Shown: positions 27,324 through 37,490, counted from the stretch's first letter. The stretch is 64,000 nucleotides of DNA from JAHEEL01 sp963785245 (GCA_963785245.1 CAWAUO010000001.1:301021-365020); one strand, 5' to 3'. Numbers and translations: made by a program. The notes: generated from the letters alone by a model not told the origin.

Positions 27324-29098
27324 AGAACAAGGCTGCAGGGACGCTGACGGCCGCAGATGTGGGAGAGACGGTCCTACTGGCAGGATGGGTGGGACGCCGG
27401 CGCGACCACGGCGGGGTGATCTTCGTCGATCTCCGGGATCACAGCGGCGTGGTGCAGGTCGTGCTGAATCCCGATGACGAACCAGCGGCCGCTCAGGATC
27501 TCCAGGGTCTGCGTTCCGAGTTCTGCATCGCCATCGACGGCACGGTCCGGCTGCGGCCGGACGACATGGCGAACCCCGATCTCCCAACCGGTGAGATCGA
27601 AGTCGTCGCCACCACGATGACGATTCTGAGCCCTTCCGAACCGCTCCCGTTCCATATCGATGATCGCAGTGACGTCGACGAGGCAAAGCGGCTGCAGTAC
27701 CGGTACCTCGACCTCCGACGACCGTCGATGGCCGACAACCTGCGTGCCCGCTCCAAGACCATCCGGGCGATGCGCGATGTCATGGACGACCTCGGCTTCA
27801 TGGAGATCGAGACGCCGACGCTGATCGCCTCGACGCCCGAGGGCGCCAGAGACATGCTCGTGCCGTCGCGACTGCGCAAGGGCAACTTCTACGCACTCCC
27901 ACAGTCACCGCAACTCTTCAAGCAGTTGCTGATGATCTCTGGTGTCGAGCGGTACTACCAAGTCGCTCGCTGCTACCGCGACGAGGACCTGAGAGCCGAC
28001 CGCCAACTCGAGTTCACGCAACTCGACTTCGAAGGATCGTTCTGGGGCCAGGAGGACGTGCTCCAGACGCTCGAAGCGATCGCGACCACGGTCACGAAAG
28101 CAATCCGCGGCGCCGACATCGATCGTCCATTCCCGCGCCTGACCTGGCACGAGGCAATAGAGCGATACGGCACGGACAAGCCGGATCTCCGTTTCGGCAT
28201 GGAGATCAACGATCTCAGCGGCGTCTTTGCCTCGACCGAGTTCAAAGCTTTCGCCGGCGTGCTGGCATCCGGCGGTTCCATCCGCGGGATCAACGGCGGC
28301 GCCCTCGGGCTCTCCCGTTCCGGACTGGACGGCATCTCCGCCCGGGCGCAGGAACTCGGGGCAAAGGGACTCGTCTGGATGGTCGTCGAGGACGATGGCA
28401 GCCTCCGGTCACCGGTGGCGAAGTTCCTCTCGGCCGATGAACGCTCCGGCATCAAGGACTCGCTCGGCGGAGCGACCGGCGACGTCCTCATGCTCGTGGC
28501 AGACGAGACCAGGATCGTCCTCGACGTCCTCGGTCAGATCCGTCTCGAATACGGACAGCCGACCGGCCACGACGAGTTGACCTACCTCTTCGTCGTGGAC
28601 TTCCCCGTGTTCGAACGCAACGAAGACGGTGACTTCGTCGCCCTCCACCACCCCTTCACGGCGCCCGTTGACGTGACAGAGATGCGCGAGAACCCTGGAC
28701 ATGCCATCTCGAAGGCCTACGACCTCGTGTTGAACGGCTCGGAACTCGGATCAGGCAGCGTCAGGATCCACGATCCAGCCGTCCAGGCCCAGGTATTCGA
28801 GGTGCTCGGCATCTCGGATGAGGAGGCCGAGCAGCGGTTCGGCTGGTTCCTGGAGGCCCTGCGGTACGGAACGCCGCCGCACGCCGGCTTTGCGATCGGG
28901 ATCGACCGCCTCGTCGCCATTCTCCAGAACCTGCCGAACATACGCGAGGTCATACCGTTCCCGAAGACACAGAGCGGCGCTGACCCGCTGACCGGCTCTC
29001 CGAGCCGTGTCGACGACGGCCAACTCGGAGAACTCGGTATCGAGGTCCGGGGAGATGTGCGTGCCGAGTGGGCCGCCACCGAGGCGGCCGGTGACTGA
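27308..29098 (+). CDS. aspS: Aspartyl-tRNA synthetase (bacterial type)
   Basis: Encodes 596 residues from ATG at 27308, overlapping hisS by 16 nt. It has an N-terminal OB anticodon-binding domain (VLLAGWVGRRRDHGGVIFVD), a class II core with QSPQLFKQLLMISG and motif 2 CYRDEDLRADRQ, the GAD insertion typical of bacterial AspRS, and motif 3 GFAIGIDRLVAIL. Whether it also charges tRNA-Asn cannot be told from this window. Confidence 0.96.
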   Translation: MADTLKNKAAGTLTAADVGETVLLAGWVGRRRDHGGVIFVDLRDHSGVVQVVLNPDDEPAAAQDLQGLRSEFCIAIDGTVRLRPDDMANPDLPTGEIEVVATTMTILSPSEPLPFHIDDRSDVDEAKRLQYRYLDLRRPSMADNLRARSKTIRAMRDVMDDLGFMEIETPTLIASTPEGARDMLVPSRLRKGNFYALPQSPQLFKQLLMISGVERYYQVARCYRDEDLRADRQLEFTQLDFEGSFWGQEDVLQTLEAIATTVTKAIRGADIDRPFPRLTWHEAIERYGTDKPDLRFGMEINDLSGVFASTEFKAFAGVLASGGSIRGINGGALGLSRSGLDGISARAQELGAKGLVWMVVEDDGSLRSPVAKFLSADERSGIKDSLGGATGDVLMLVADETRIVLDVLGQIRLEYGQPTGHDELTYLFVVDFPVFERNEDGDFVALHHPFTAPVDVTEMRENPGHAISKAYDLVLNGSELGSGSVRIHDPAVQAQVFEVLGISDEEAEQRFGWFLEALRYGTPPHAGFAIGIDRLVAILQNLPNIREVIPFPKTQSGADPLTGSPSRVDDGQLGELGIEVRGDVRAEWAATEAAGD

Positions 29099-30422
29099 AC
29101 CGGACCTCTTCTCCGATCAACGAGACGAGCGTCGACGAGCGAACGCACCCCTCGCGGCACGAATGCGTCCGGCGAATCTCGATGAGGTCGTCGGGCAGCA
29201 GGGTCTCCTCGCTCAGGGAGCGGCGTTTCGCACGATGGTGGAGGCTGGTCGTCCGGTGTCCATGATCCTCTGGGGTCCGCCTGGGTCCGGCAAGACCACC
29301 CTCGCCCGCCTGGTTGCCGCCAACAGCAGCGCCCGATTCGAGCAACTCTCCGCAACTGCGGCCGGTGTCAAAGACGTTCGGGAGGTGCTGGCGATGGCGA
29401 CCCGCCGCATCGAGAACGGCGATGGACGAACGGTCCTCTTCCTCGACGAGATCCACCGATTCACGAAGGCCCAGCAAGACGCCCTCCTTCCCGGCGTCGA
29501 AGACGGAATCATCATCCTGGTAGGCGCCACCACGGAGAACCCGTTCTTCGAGGTGAACTCGCCGCTCATCAGCCGGTCGAGCGTCTTCCGAACCGAGGAG
29601 CTTGCGCCCGCCGAGGTCGTCGATCTGATTCAGCGGGCGATGAACGATCCTGTTCGTGGCCTCCCCGGCGCAGCCATCGACGAGCAAGCACTCGACGATC
29701 TCGCACACCGCGTTGGTGGTGACGCCCGCCTCGCCCTGAACGGCTTCGAACTCGCCGTGACGATCGCCGAGGGCCGCGACAAGGAGTCCGTTGGTCTCGA
29801 AGAGATCGCAGAGGCGCTCCAACGTCGGGTCATCCGCTACGACAAGGGCGGGGACCGGCACTACGACGTCATCTCGGCCTTCATCAAGAGCGTTCGTGGC
29901 TCAGATGTCGACGCGGCGCTCTACTGGCTTCACACGATGATCGAGGCCGGCGAAGACCCGAAGTTCATCGCGAGGCGTCTCGTCATCCTTGCGTCCGAGG
30001 ACATCGGACTCGCGGACTCGCGTGGCCTCGGCATCGCAGTCGATGCGTTCCGCGCCGTCGAGGTGATCGGCATCCCCGAAGGCGCCTACGCCCTCTCCCA
30101 TGCGACCGTCTACCTGGCGACTGCCCCGAAGTCGAACTCGCTGGCAAGCGCCATATCGGCATCTCGCGCAGCGGTAGAGAGCACGCCGGGGGCCGACGTT
30201 CCAATGCATCTTCGCTCGGGAGCGACATCGGGGGAGCAGGCCATGGGGCACGGGGTCGGCTACGCCTATCCCCACAACGATCCTCTCGGCGTCGTTCCGC
30301 AGCAGTACCTCCCCGACGAGGCACACACCGCCACGCTCTACCATCCGGGCGATCACGGCGAGGAGGCCGAGATCGGAGAGCGCCTCGGTCGCATCGACCG
30401 GATCCTCGGTCGACGGCGGTAG
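29091..30422 (+). CDS. rarA: Replication-associated recombination ATPase RarA (MgsA)
   Basis: Encodes 443 residues from GTG at 29091, overlapping aspS by 8 nt. Upstream in-frame starts would lengthen the overlap. An AAA+ clamp-loader-like ATPase acting at stalled forks, it carries LAARMRPANLDEVVGQ, Walker A GPPGSGKTTLA, Walker B LFLDEIHRF, sensor 1 GATTENPFFEVN, and the C-terminal tetramerisation/MgsA domain with HGVGYAYPHND. Length matches the family. Confidence 0.92.
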   Translation: MTEPDLFSDQRDERRRANAPLAARMRPANLDEVVGQQGLLAQGAAFRTMVEAGRPVSMILWGPPGSGKTTLARLVAANSSARFEQLSATAAGVKDVREVLAMATRRIENGDGRTVLFLDEIHRFTKAQQDALLPGVEDGIIILVGATTENPFFEVNSPLISRSSVFRTEELAPAEVVDLIQRAMNDPVRGLPGAAIDEQALDDLAHRVGGDARLALNGFELAVTIAEGRDKESVGLEEIAEALQRRVIRYDKGGDRHYDVISAFIKSVRGSDVDAALYWLHTMIEAGEDPKFIARRLVILASEDIGLADSRGLGIAVDAFRAVEVIGIPEGAYALSHATVYLATAPKSNSLASAISASRAAVESTPGADVPMHLRSGATSGEQAMGHGVGYAYPHNDPLGVVPQQYLPDEAHTATLYHPGDHGEEAEIGERLGRIDRILGRRR

Positions 30423-30480
30423 CGCACCGGCCCGCACACGAATCGAAGTCGATCCACCGATCGCACTAGCCTCGGCGGCG

Positions 30481-30705
30481 ATGTTCACACGACTGAAATG
30501 GTTCCTGTTCGGCTCGGCAGCGACGATCGGCGTCGGGGCCTACCTCGGAGCGAAGGTGAAACGTGCGAGAGAGCGCCTGACCGCCGAAGCCATCGCCCGG
30601 GCCGGGGTGACGACGGTGGCCGGCATGATGAACGCCACCGGCCGCCGGATGCAGCGTCCCGGCATGCCGGTCGAGACTGAGGGAGTGGATTCCGGGTCGG
30701 ACTAA
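30481..30705 (+). CDS. Small membrane-anchored hypothetical protein between rarA and alaS
   Basis: Encodes 74 residues. The N-terminal hydrophobic stretch (FLFGSAATIGVGAYLG) is followed by a basic segment (AKVKRARERL) and a mixed tail ending in acidic residues. TAGCCT at 30467-30472 lies 8 nt before the ATG with no Shine-Dalgarno. It resembles short DUF-type proteins found beside alaS in other actinobacteria, but I cannot name it. Ends 12 nt before alaS. Confidence 0.6.
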   Translation: MFTRLKWFLFGSAATIGVGAYLGAKVKRARERLTAEAIARAGVTTVAGMMNATGRRMQRPGMPVETEGVDSGSD

Positions 30706-30717
30706 CCTCCGCCCTTC

Positions 30718-33339
30718 ATGGATTCCAACCAGATTCGCAGGACCTATCTCGACTTCTTCGCTGAGCGCGGCCACACCATCGTGCCGTCGGCGTCGTTGAT
30801 TCCGATCGACCCAACCCTGTTGCTCACCAACGCAGGAATGGTGCCCTTCAAGCCGTACATGCTGGGGGAGGAGAAGCCTCCGTATCCCCGGGCGGCGACG
30901 GTCCAGAAGGTGGCGCGTACGATCGACATCGACATCGTGGGAACGACGGCGCGCCATCTCACCTTCTTCGAGATGCTCGGCAACTTCTCGTTCGGCGACT
31001 ACTTCAAGGAAAAGGCGATTCCGTGGGCGTACGAACTCGTCACGGAAGGATTCGGGCTTGACCCGGAACGCCTCTGGTACACGGTGCACATCACCGATGA
31101 TGAGGCGGCCGCGATCTGGATCGACGAAGTGGGGGTGCCCGCCGATCGTGTGCAGCGTCTCGACAAGGACAACTTCTGGCAGATGGGCGTGCCGGGACCA
31201 TGCGGTCCGTCGTCGGAGATCTTCTACGACAAGGGTCCGGCGTATGGCATGGACGGCGGCCCCGCCGTTGATGACGAGCGCAACGTCGAGGTGTGGAACC
31301 TCGTGTTCATGCAGAACATCCAGGACGAGCCATACCACGTGGTCGGTGATCTGCCGGCCAGGAATATCGACACCGGCGCTGGACTCGAGCGCATCGCTAC
31401 GGTGCTCCAAGGCGTCGGCACGATCTTCGAGACCGACGTGATCCGGCCGATGGTCGCAACCTCGGAGCGGGTCACCGGGACCACCTACGGCGACGCTGAA
31501 CGGACCGACGTATCGCTGCGCATTATGGCGGATCACGGCAGAGCGGTGACATTCCTCATCGGTGACAAGGTCGTTCCATCGAACGAGGGACGCGGCTACG
31601 TGCTGCGCCGTCTCATCCGCCGTGCGGTGCGCCACGCCTTCCTCCTCGGTTCGGAGGACCTCATCATGCCCAAGCTGGTCGAGACCACCGTGGACGTGAT
31701 GCGCGAGCCCTATCCGGACCTCTACGCGCAGCGCAGCGGCATTGTCGAGATGGTGGCGAGAGAAGAAGAGCAGTTCCGCAGGACCTTGCGATCCGGACAC
31801 CAACTGCTCGACGAGGAGCTTCGCGATCTGGAGCCGGGTGCCGTGCTCTCCGGGGAGACCGCCTTCAAACTCCACGACACGTTCGGGTTCCCGAAGGAGC
31901 TGACCGAGGAGATCGTCTCCGAGCGGGGGTTCGGTGTCGATCTCAACGAATTCGACGAAATGATGGACTCCCAGCGCGAGCGGGCTCGCGCCGCCTACAA
32001 AGGCGCCGATGCCGCGGCACGTGCCGACGCCTACCGGACGCTCCTGGCTGGCGTGGAGGCCACCGAGTTCACCGGGTACGAATCGGAACAAGGGCTCGGC
32101 CGGATCCTCTCCATGGTCTCGGAGGGTGAGACGATCGAGAAGGCGGAAGAGGGTCGCGAGATCGAACTCTTCATGGACCGTACCCCGTTCTATGCCGAGT
32201 CCGGAGGCCAGGTCGGCGATTCCGGCCTCATCGTCACGCCAACGGGGACGGTCGCGGTCGCCGACACCCAATTCGCCGTCCCCGGCCTCCACGGCCATCG
32301 CGGCGTCGTGATCTCAGGAACGGTCCAACTGGGGCAGGACGCGGATCTCACGATCAGCCATGAGCGCCGCGAGCGCATCAGGAAGAACCACACCGGCACG
32401 CACATTCTCCACTGGGCACTCCGGGAGGTGATTGGCGAGCATGTACACCAGGCAGGGTCGCTGGTTTCCGACGCTCGCCTTCGATTCGACTTCAGCCACT
32501 ACCAGGGGATGTCGGTCGAACAGATGCGCGACGTCGAGCTTGTTGCGAACGAGCGAGTGATCGAGAACGCGGCCGTCGTGACTCTCGAGACGTCGAAGAG
32601 CGAGGCCGAGAGTATGGGAGCACTCGCCTTCTTCGGTGACAAATACGGGGACGATGTACGGGTGGTGCAGACCGGCGACTACTCGACCGAGTTCTGCGGC
32701 GGCACCCACGTGCCAACCACCGGTCAGATTGGGCCATTGATCGTGGTCTCCGAGGGTTCGGTGGCCGCGAACACCCGCCGTATCGATGCGGTGACCGGGA
32801 CGGCGGGCTATGAGTACCTCAGTGCGCTGCGCAACGATCTCGAGCGCACCGAATCGGCGCTCGGGGCACAACCCGGCCATGTCGTCGAGGCAGCACAAGC
32901 TCTTGTCCTGCGTGCAAAGGACCAGGAAGAGCGGATCGAACAGTTCGAGCAGCGGTCGCGGTCGGAAGCGGCGCGGACTCTGCTCGACCAGATCGAGGAG
33001 CATCAGGGCCATCACGTTCTCGTCGCCGAGCAAGATGGTTTGACGGGGGACGGCCTTCGCGCTCTTGCGTTCCAGATTCGGGATCGCCTCGGTTCAGGCA
33101 TCGGCGTTCTGGGATCGGTGAGCGAAGGCAAGGGCGGCCTGATCGCGTTCGTCTCCGACGATCTCGTCGAAGCTGGAGTCTCTGCCGGCGAACTGATCGC
33201 ACCCGCCGCCCGAGTCCTCGGCGGTGGAGGCAGCCGTGATCCGCGCCTCTCACAAGCAGGCGGACCGCACGGTGACCGGCTCGAGGAAGCCCTTGCAGTG
33301 GCACTCGCCGGGGCACGCGAGGCGGTCGTCGAATCGTGA
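30718..33339 (+). CDS. alaS: Alanyl-tRNA synthetase
   Basis: Encodes 873 residues. Class II core with RRTYLDFFAERGHT, TNAGMVPFK, and FFEMLGNFSFGDYFKEKAI. The editing domain carries the zinc ligands HTGTH and CGGTH that clear Ser- and Gly-tRNA-Ala. The C-Ala domain closes with GGGGSRDPRLSQAGG. TAACCT at 30703-30708 is 9 nt before the ATG. The stop overlaps ruvX by 4 nt. Confidence 0.97.
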   Translation: MDSNQIRRTYLDFFAERGHTIVPSASLIPIDPTLLLTNAGMVPFKPYMLGEEKPPYPRAATVQKVARTIDIDIVGTTARHLTFFEMLGNFSFGDYFKEKAIPWAYELVTEGFGLDPERLWYTVHITDDEAAAIWIDEVGVPADRVQRLDKDNFWQMGVPGPCGPSSEIFYDKGPAYGMDGGPAVDDERNVEVWNLVFMQNIQDEPYHVVGDLPARNIDTGAGLERIATVLQGVGTIFETDVIRPMVATSERVTGTTYGDAERTDVSLRIMADHGRAVTFLIGDKVVPSNEGRGYVLRRLIRRAVRHAFLLGSEDLIMPKLVETTVDVMREPYPDLYAQRSGIVEMVAREEEQFRRTLRSGHQLLDEELRDLEPGAVLSGETAFKLHDTFGFPKELTEEIVSERGFGVDLNEFDEMMDSQRERARAAYKGADAAARADAYRTLLAGVEATEFTGYESEQGLGRILSMVSEGETIEKAEEGREIELFMDRTPFYAESGGQVGDSGLIVTPTGTVAVADTQFAVPGLHGHRGVVISGTVQLGQDADLTISHERRERIRKNHTGTHILHWALREVIGEHVHQAGSLVSDARLRFDFSHYQGMSVEQMRDVELVANERVIENAAVVTLETSKSEAESMGALAFFGDKYGDDVRVVQTGDYSTEFCGGTHVPTTGQIGPLIVVSEGSVAANTRRIDAVTGTAGYEYLSALRNDLERTESALGAQPGHVVEAAQALVLRAKDQEERIEQFEQRSRSEAARTLLDQIEEHQGHHVLVAEQDGLTGDGLRALAFQIRDRLGSGIGVLGSVSEGKGGLIAFVSDDLVEAGVSAGELIAPAARVLGGGGSRDPRLSQAGGPHGDRLEEALAVALAGAREAVVES

Positions 33340-33782
33340 GCCGGATCCTCGGGTTGGACCCGGGGGAGCGACGCATCGGTGTCGCGCTATCGGACCCCAC
33401 GGGTACCATTGCCTCGCCTCACTCGGTGATCGATCGGCGTGCGAGCGATCCGCTCGGAGCCGTCAGAGCACTCTGTGAGGACGAAGCCGTGGAACGGGTC
33501 ATCATCGGGCTGCCGACCGGCCTTTCCGGGCGCGAGGGTCCCTCTGCGCAGGCGGCCCGGGCATTCGGGGCGTTGATCGCCGAAGGCGTCGGACTCCCTG
33601 TTGAGTTCCAGGACGAACGGTTCACGACGGTGACGGCAGAGTCGGCGCTGCTCGAGGGCGGCGTCCGGCGGGACAAACGGCGTGGCGTCCGCGACAAGGT
33701 TGCCGCAGCCGTGATCCTCCAGGCGTACCTCGACCGCAAGGACTACCAACGTGACGCACCCAACACCATCGACGGAGGCTGA
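33336..33782 (+). CDS. ruvX: RuvX/YqgF-family RNase H-fold nuclease
   Basis: Encodes 148 residues from GTG. The RNase H-like fold shows in ILGLDPGERRIGVALSD (first acidic residue), VIIGLPTGLSG, and FQDERFTTVTAE, then KVAAAVILQAYLD. Homologues process pre-16S rRNA ends or Holliday junctions. It is coupled to alaS and overlaps mltG by 32 nt, the usual order in actinobacteria. Confidence 0.9.
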   Translation: MSRILGLDPGERRIGVALSDPTGTIASPHSVIDRRASDPLGAVRALCEDEAVERVIIGLPTGLSGREGPSAQAARAFGALIAEGVGLPVEFQDERFTTVTAESALLEGGVRRDKRRGVRDKVAAAVILQAYLDRKDYQRDAPNTIDGG

Positions 33783-34839
33783 GCCCCGGCGCCCGAGCCC
33801 CTGGATCATCGCGGCGATCGTGGTGGTCGCGGTCGTTCTCGTGGTCATTGGCGTCCGAACGCTTGCCGGCGTCGTCGCTGGTGACGGGGCACTCGATGTC
33901 GAGCCAGGCGTGCCGGTGACGGTCGAGATCCGAGCCGGCTCGTCCACGCGCGACATCGCGATCGCCATGGAACAGGCGGGCGTCGTCCGCTCTCGAGAGC
34001 TGCAGGACTCGATCGCGGAACAGGGCGTCGCGTCTCAACTCCAGGCGGGCACCTACTACCTCGAGACGATGATGGTCCCCGAGACCGTGCTGGAACGGCT
34101 CATCAGTGGACCCGACGACGGGACGGGATCGAGCATCATCGTCTACGAAGGCCACGACATTCGACGCGTCCTCGACGGATTGGCGGAGCAGACGGGCTAC
34201 CCCGTCGCAGAGTTCGAGGCAGCGCTGGTCGGCGGAGCGGTGACGTCGTCGCTGCTCCCGACGGAGATCCCGGAAGGCGCCGACGAACTCGTCCGTTGGG
34301 AGGGGCTGCTCTACCCGGCACGCTACGAGTTGCCGCAGGGCGCCACACCGGTCGAGATGCTTGGCTCGATGGCCTCCGAGACGGAGCGTCGCATGTCCAC
34401 CGTCGACTGGTCCCGTCTGGAAGACCTGGGGATCACACCGTACGAGGCGCTGATCGTGGCGTCGCTCATCCAGCGCGAAGCCGGCGTTGAGGAGGACCGC
34501 CCGCTGATTGCCTCCGTGATCTACAACCGACTCGAGCAAGGGATGCCGCTGCAGATCGACGCCACGGTCGTCTACGCGCTCGGAGCGAGTCCCGGGCGGG
34601 TGCTGGCCGAGCATCTCGAGATCGAATCTCCGTGGAACACCTACACCATCAAGGGCCTGCCACCGACTCCGATCGGGACCGCGCAGTTCGAGTCGATCGC
34701 AGCAGCGGCGGATCCCGCGGACAGCGACTACCTGTTCTACGTGCTGGTTGCGTCCGACGGACGGCACGGATTCTCGGTGACGTACGAGGAGCACCAGGAG
34801 AAGATCGCCAAGGCCAAGGCCGACGGAGTGCTGCCATGA
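33751..34839 (+). CDS. mltG: Endolytic murein transglycosylase MltG
   Basis: Encodes 362 residues. A short cytoplasmic tail and one membrane helix (WIIAAIVVVAVVLVVIGV, ~18-35) anchor an extracytoplasmic LysM-like and YceG catalytic domain. The catalytic glutamate lies in ASLIQREAGVEEDRPLIASV, followed by VIYNRLEQGMPLQIDATVVY. MltG cuts nascent glycan strands near the membrane and sets strand length. Start GTG at 33751 lies inside ruvX, and no later start would preserve the anchor. Confidence 0.9.
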   Translation: MTHPTPSTEAEPRRPSPWIIAAIVVVAVVLVVIGVRTLAGVVAGDGALDVEPGVPVTVEIRAGSSTRDIAIAMEQAGVVRSRELQDSIAEQGVASQLQAGTYYLETMMVPETVLERLISGPDDGTGSSIIVYEGHDIRRVLDGLAEQTGYPVAEFEAALVGGAVTSSLLPTEIPEGADELVRWEGLLYPARYELPQGATPVEMLGSMASETERRMSTVDWSRLEDLGITPYEALIVASLIQREAGVEEDRPLIASVIYNRLEQGMPLQIDATVVYALGASPGRVLAEHLEIESPWNTYTIKGLPPTPIGTAQFESIAAAADPADSDYLFYVLVASDGRHGFSVTYEEHQEKIAKAKADGVLP

Positions 34840-35615
34840 AGTTCGTCGTTCTCGGCGATCCCGTCGACCACTCTCGTTCGCCTGCGATCCACACCGCCGC
34901 CCTGACTGCACTCGGCATCGAAGGCACGTACACCGCCAGACGTGTCGACGCTCGTGGGATGGTGGCGGCCGTCGACGAGGTTCGGTATGGGCGCCTGACC
35001 GGGGCGAACGTCACGATGCCCCACAAGCAGATTGCTTTCGAACTCGCCGATCGCGTGTCCGAGTCGGCGCTGCGATCCGGAGCCGTCAACACGCTCGTTC
35101 GACGAAATGGCGAGGTGTGGGGCTTCAACACCGATGTCGACGGCATTCGAACGGTCTGGACCGATCGGGGGCTGCCAACGACCGGCCCGGTGCTGATTCT
35201 CGGCGCCGGCGGCGCCGCTGCGGGGGCGGTGACCGCCCTGGCCGACCGCACGGTGATCGTCTCGGCACGACGCGACGATGCAGCACGAGATCTCCTCGAA
35301 CGCACGCGGGTGGAAGGAACGGTCGCTCCCTGGGGCATCCCCACCTGCGCTGCCGCTGTCGTGAACGCAACACCCATCGGTATGGCGGACGAAGCGCTGC
35401 CAGAAGAGGTCCTCGCGCTCGCGTCGGCGCTGTTCGATCTCACGTATGGCCCGATCGAGAGTCGGTCGGTGGGATTGGTTCGAGACCTCGGTTTCCCCGT
35501 GGCCACCGGCGAAGACCTGCTGATCGCCCAGGCGGCCGCATCGTTCGAGATATGGACGGGAGTACCCGCGCCGATCGACGTCATGCGCGAGGCGTTCTCG
35601 TGGCCGACTGAATGA
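34836..35615 (+). CDS. aroE: Shikimate dehydrogenase
   Basis: Encodes 259 residues from ATG overlapping the mltG stop. It reduces 3-dehydroshikimate with NADPH. Visible are the substrate loop GDPVDHSRSPAIH, the catalytic lysine in NVTMPHK, NTDVDG, the dinucleotide loop ILGAGGAAAGAV, and NATPIGM. Part of the shikimate group that continues with aroC, aroK and aroB. Confidence 0.93.
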   Translation: MKFVVLGDPVDHSRSPAIHTAALTALGIEGTYTARRVDARGMVAAVDEVRYGRLTGANVTMPHKQIAFELADRVSESALRSGAVNTLVRRNGEVWGFNTDVDGIRTVWTDRGLPTTGPVLILGAGGAAAGAVTALADRTVIVSARRDDAARDLLERTRVEGTVAPWGIPTCAAAVVNATPIGMADEALPEEVLALASALFDLTYGPIESRSVGLVRDLGFPVATGEDLLIAQAAASFEIWTGVPAPIDVMREAFSWPTE

Positions 35616-35656
35616 TGCAGGGACGCCGGCGGGGAAGCCGATAGGCTCTCGGCCGA

Positions 35657-36310
35657 ATGATCTCTCTCGCACTTGCCGTCGTTGGTCTGGTCGTTGGTGT
35701 GATCGCGGAGGGCGTCGCGACCGATCGACCATTCGAGTCGATCCGCGAGGATCCTCGTCGCACGCCATTGGTCGCCGTTGTCACGGCGGCGCTCTTCGCT
35801 GCCACACCCGTCGTCGTGGACGTCGACTGGACGCTTCCGGCGTATCTGTGGTTCGTTGCGGTCACGGTCACGCTCACGTTGACCGACATGGACACCAAGC
35901 TGATTCCCAACCGGATCCTGTTTCCGGGCACGGTGGTGGCCCTCGTTCTGTTGATTGGCGGTGGCCTCATCGAGGGTGGGCCGGTGGTGCGTGCCATTGC
36001 GGGCGGCGCCCTCTACTTCGTGCTGCTGTTCGTGCTCGCGTTGATCGCACGAGGCGGCTTCGGGTTCGGCGACGTGAAGTTGGCGTTCCTGCTTGGCATG
36101 TTCGCGGCGTACCAGTCGTGGGACGCATTGATCGTCGCGATCTTCGCTGCCTTCCTGCTCGGGGGTCTGGTGTCGCTGTTGCTCGTTGTGTTCCGCATTC
36201 GCAGCAGGAAGGACGCCATCCCGTTCGGACCGTATCTCGTGTTGGGCGCGTACGTCGCCATTGCCTGGGCCGGCACGATCTCGACCTGGTATCTCGGCGG
36301 GACAACATGA
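35657..36310 (+). CDS. A24-family prepilin peptidase (TadV/PilD C-terminal type)
   Basis: Encodes 217 residues with about six membrane helices. The aspartyl-protease residues of type IV prepilin peptidases are in TDMDTKLIPNRI and GFGFGDVKLAF. The N-terminal cytoplasmic methyltransferase domain with its CxxC pairs is absent, so this is a short peptidase-only form. It would cleave prepilin-like leaders, but no pilin genes lie in the window. TAGGCT (35642-35647) is 9 nt before the ATG, indicating its own leaderless transcript inside the aro cluster. The mycobacterial locus also has a prepilin peptidase here, as I recall. Confidence 0.85.
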   Translation: MISLALAVVGLVVGVIAEGVATDRPFESIREDPRRTPLVAVVTAALFAATPVVVDVDWTLPAYLWFVAVTVTLTLTDMDTKLIPNRILFPGTVVALVLLIGGGLIEGGPVVRAIAGGALYFVLLFVLALIARGGFGFGDVKLAFLLGMFAAYQSWDALIVAIFAAFLLGGLVSLLLVVFRIRSRKDAIPFGPYLVLGAYVAIAWAGTISTWYLGGTT

Positions 36311-36341
36311 CATTGGAGACCGCCCGTGCCACGATGGTTCA

Positions 36342-37490
36342 ATGATCCGATTCCTCACAGCGGGCGAGTCCCACGGACCCGCGCTCACAACGATCGTCGA
36401 AGGTGCTCCTGCCGGCCTCCCGGTTGACGCGGATGGCCTCGCCGAAGAGCTTGCCCGTCGCCGACTCGGGCACGGCCGCGGACCGCGAATGCGCCTCGAG
36501 AAGGACGAGATCGAGATTCTCGGCGGCGTCCGGTTCGGGCGTACGCTCGGCGGTCCAATCTCGGTGATCATCCGCAACACCGAGTGGGCGCGCTGGTCCG
36601 AAGAGATGTCACCTGCCGAAGGGGAGTCGAGAAAGGTCATGACATCGCCGCGTCCCGGCCACGCCGATCTTCCCGGGATGCTCAAGTACCAGACCCACGA
36701 TGCGCGCGACATCCTGGAGCGGGCTTCGGCGAGGGAGACGGCCGCCCGGACCGTCGCCGGCTACGTAGCCAAGTTGCTGCTCGCTGAGGTCGGGGTGACG
36801 GTGCTCAGTCACGTCGTGCAGATCGGCGATGCGCGATCGGACGCCGGTATCCCGGAGCGTGGAGGCCTTGCGGCGATCGATGCATCGCCGGTCCGGTGTG
36901 GCGACCCTGCTGATGCAGCCGTCATGATCGAAGCGATCGACATGGCCAAGAAGGCGAGGGACACCCTTGGAGGCGTCGTGGAGGTCGTTGCCTATGACAT
37001 GCCGGCAGGCATCGGCAGCCATGTCCACTGGGATCGAAAGCTCGACACGGTCCTTGCTGCAGGACTGATGTCGATCCAGGGAATCAAGGGAGTCGAAATC
37101 GGCGACGGTTTCGAATCGGCTGGACGCCCAGGGTCCGCGGCACACGACGAGATCTTTCCTGGAGACGCCGCGTTCGAACGCCGGACGAATCGCGCCGGCG
37201 GCATCGAGGGCGGTATCAGCAACGGGAGCGTGATCCGGGTTCGCGCTGCGATGAAGCCGATCTCCACGCTCATGCGCCCGCTGGCGACGGTGGACGTGAC
37301 TACCGGTGAAGTCTCAGTGGCGTTCCGTGAGCGAAGCGACGTGTGCGCCGTACCGGCCGCCGGTGTGGTGGCCGAACAGATGGTCTCCTTCGGCCTCGCC
37401 CGCGAGATGCAACGGGTGTACGGCGGGGATTCGGTCGAGGCCTTCGTGGAGGCCGACGCGGTGCATCGTCGCCGTCTCTCAGAGTTCTAA
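36342..37490 (+). CDS. aroC: Chorismate synthase
   Basis: Encodes 382 residues from ATG at 36342 (MIRFLTAGESHGPALT). It converts EPSP to chorismate using reduced FMN. Conserved segments are GESHG, RRLGHGRGPRM, RPGHADLPG, DARDILERASARETAARTV and GGIEGGISNG. Length is normal. The stop TAA shares its last base with the aroK ATG. Confidence 0.96.
   Translation: MIRFLTAGESHGPALTTIVEGAPAGLPVDADGLAEELARRRLGHGRGPRMRLEKDEIEILGGVRFGRTLGGPISVIIRNTEWARWSEEMSPAEGESRKVMTSPRPGHADLPGMLKYQTHDARDILERASARETAARTVAGYVAKLLLAEVGVTVLSHVVQIGDARSDAGIPERGGLAAIDASPVRCGDPADAAVMIEAIDMAKKARDTLGGVVEVVAYDMPAGIGSHVHWDRKLDTVLAAGLMSIQGIKGVEIGDGFESAGRPGSAAHDEIFPGDAAFERRTNRAGGIEGGISNGSVIRVRAAMKPISTLMRPLATVDVTTGEVSVAFRERSDVCAVPAAGVVAEQMVSFGLAREMQRVYGGDSVEAFVEADAVHRRRLSEF

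Noticed and set aside
30466..32298. 610-codon minus-strand frame across alaS
   Set aside because: It mirrors the codon structure of alaS and shows composition rich in His/Arg/Asp without domains.
34649..36712. 687-codon minus-strand frame across aroE and the prepilin peptidase
   Set aside because: Low-complexity Ser/Arg/Thr translation opposite three clear genes.
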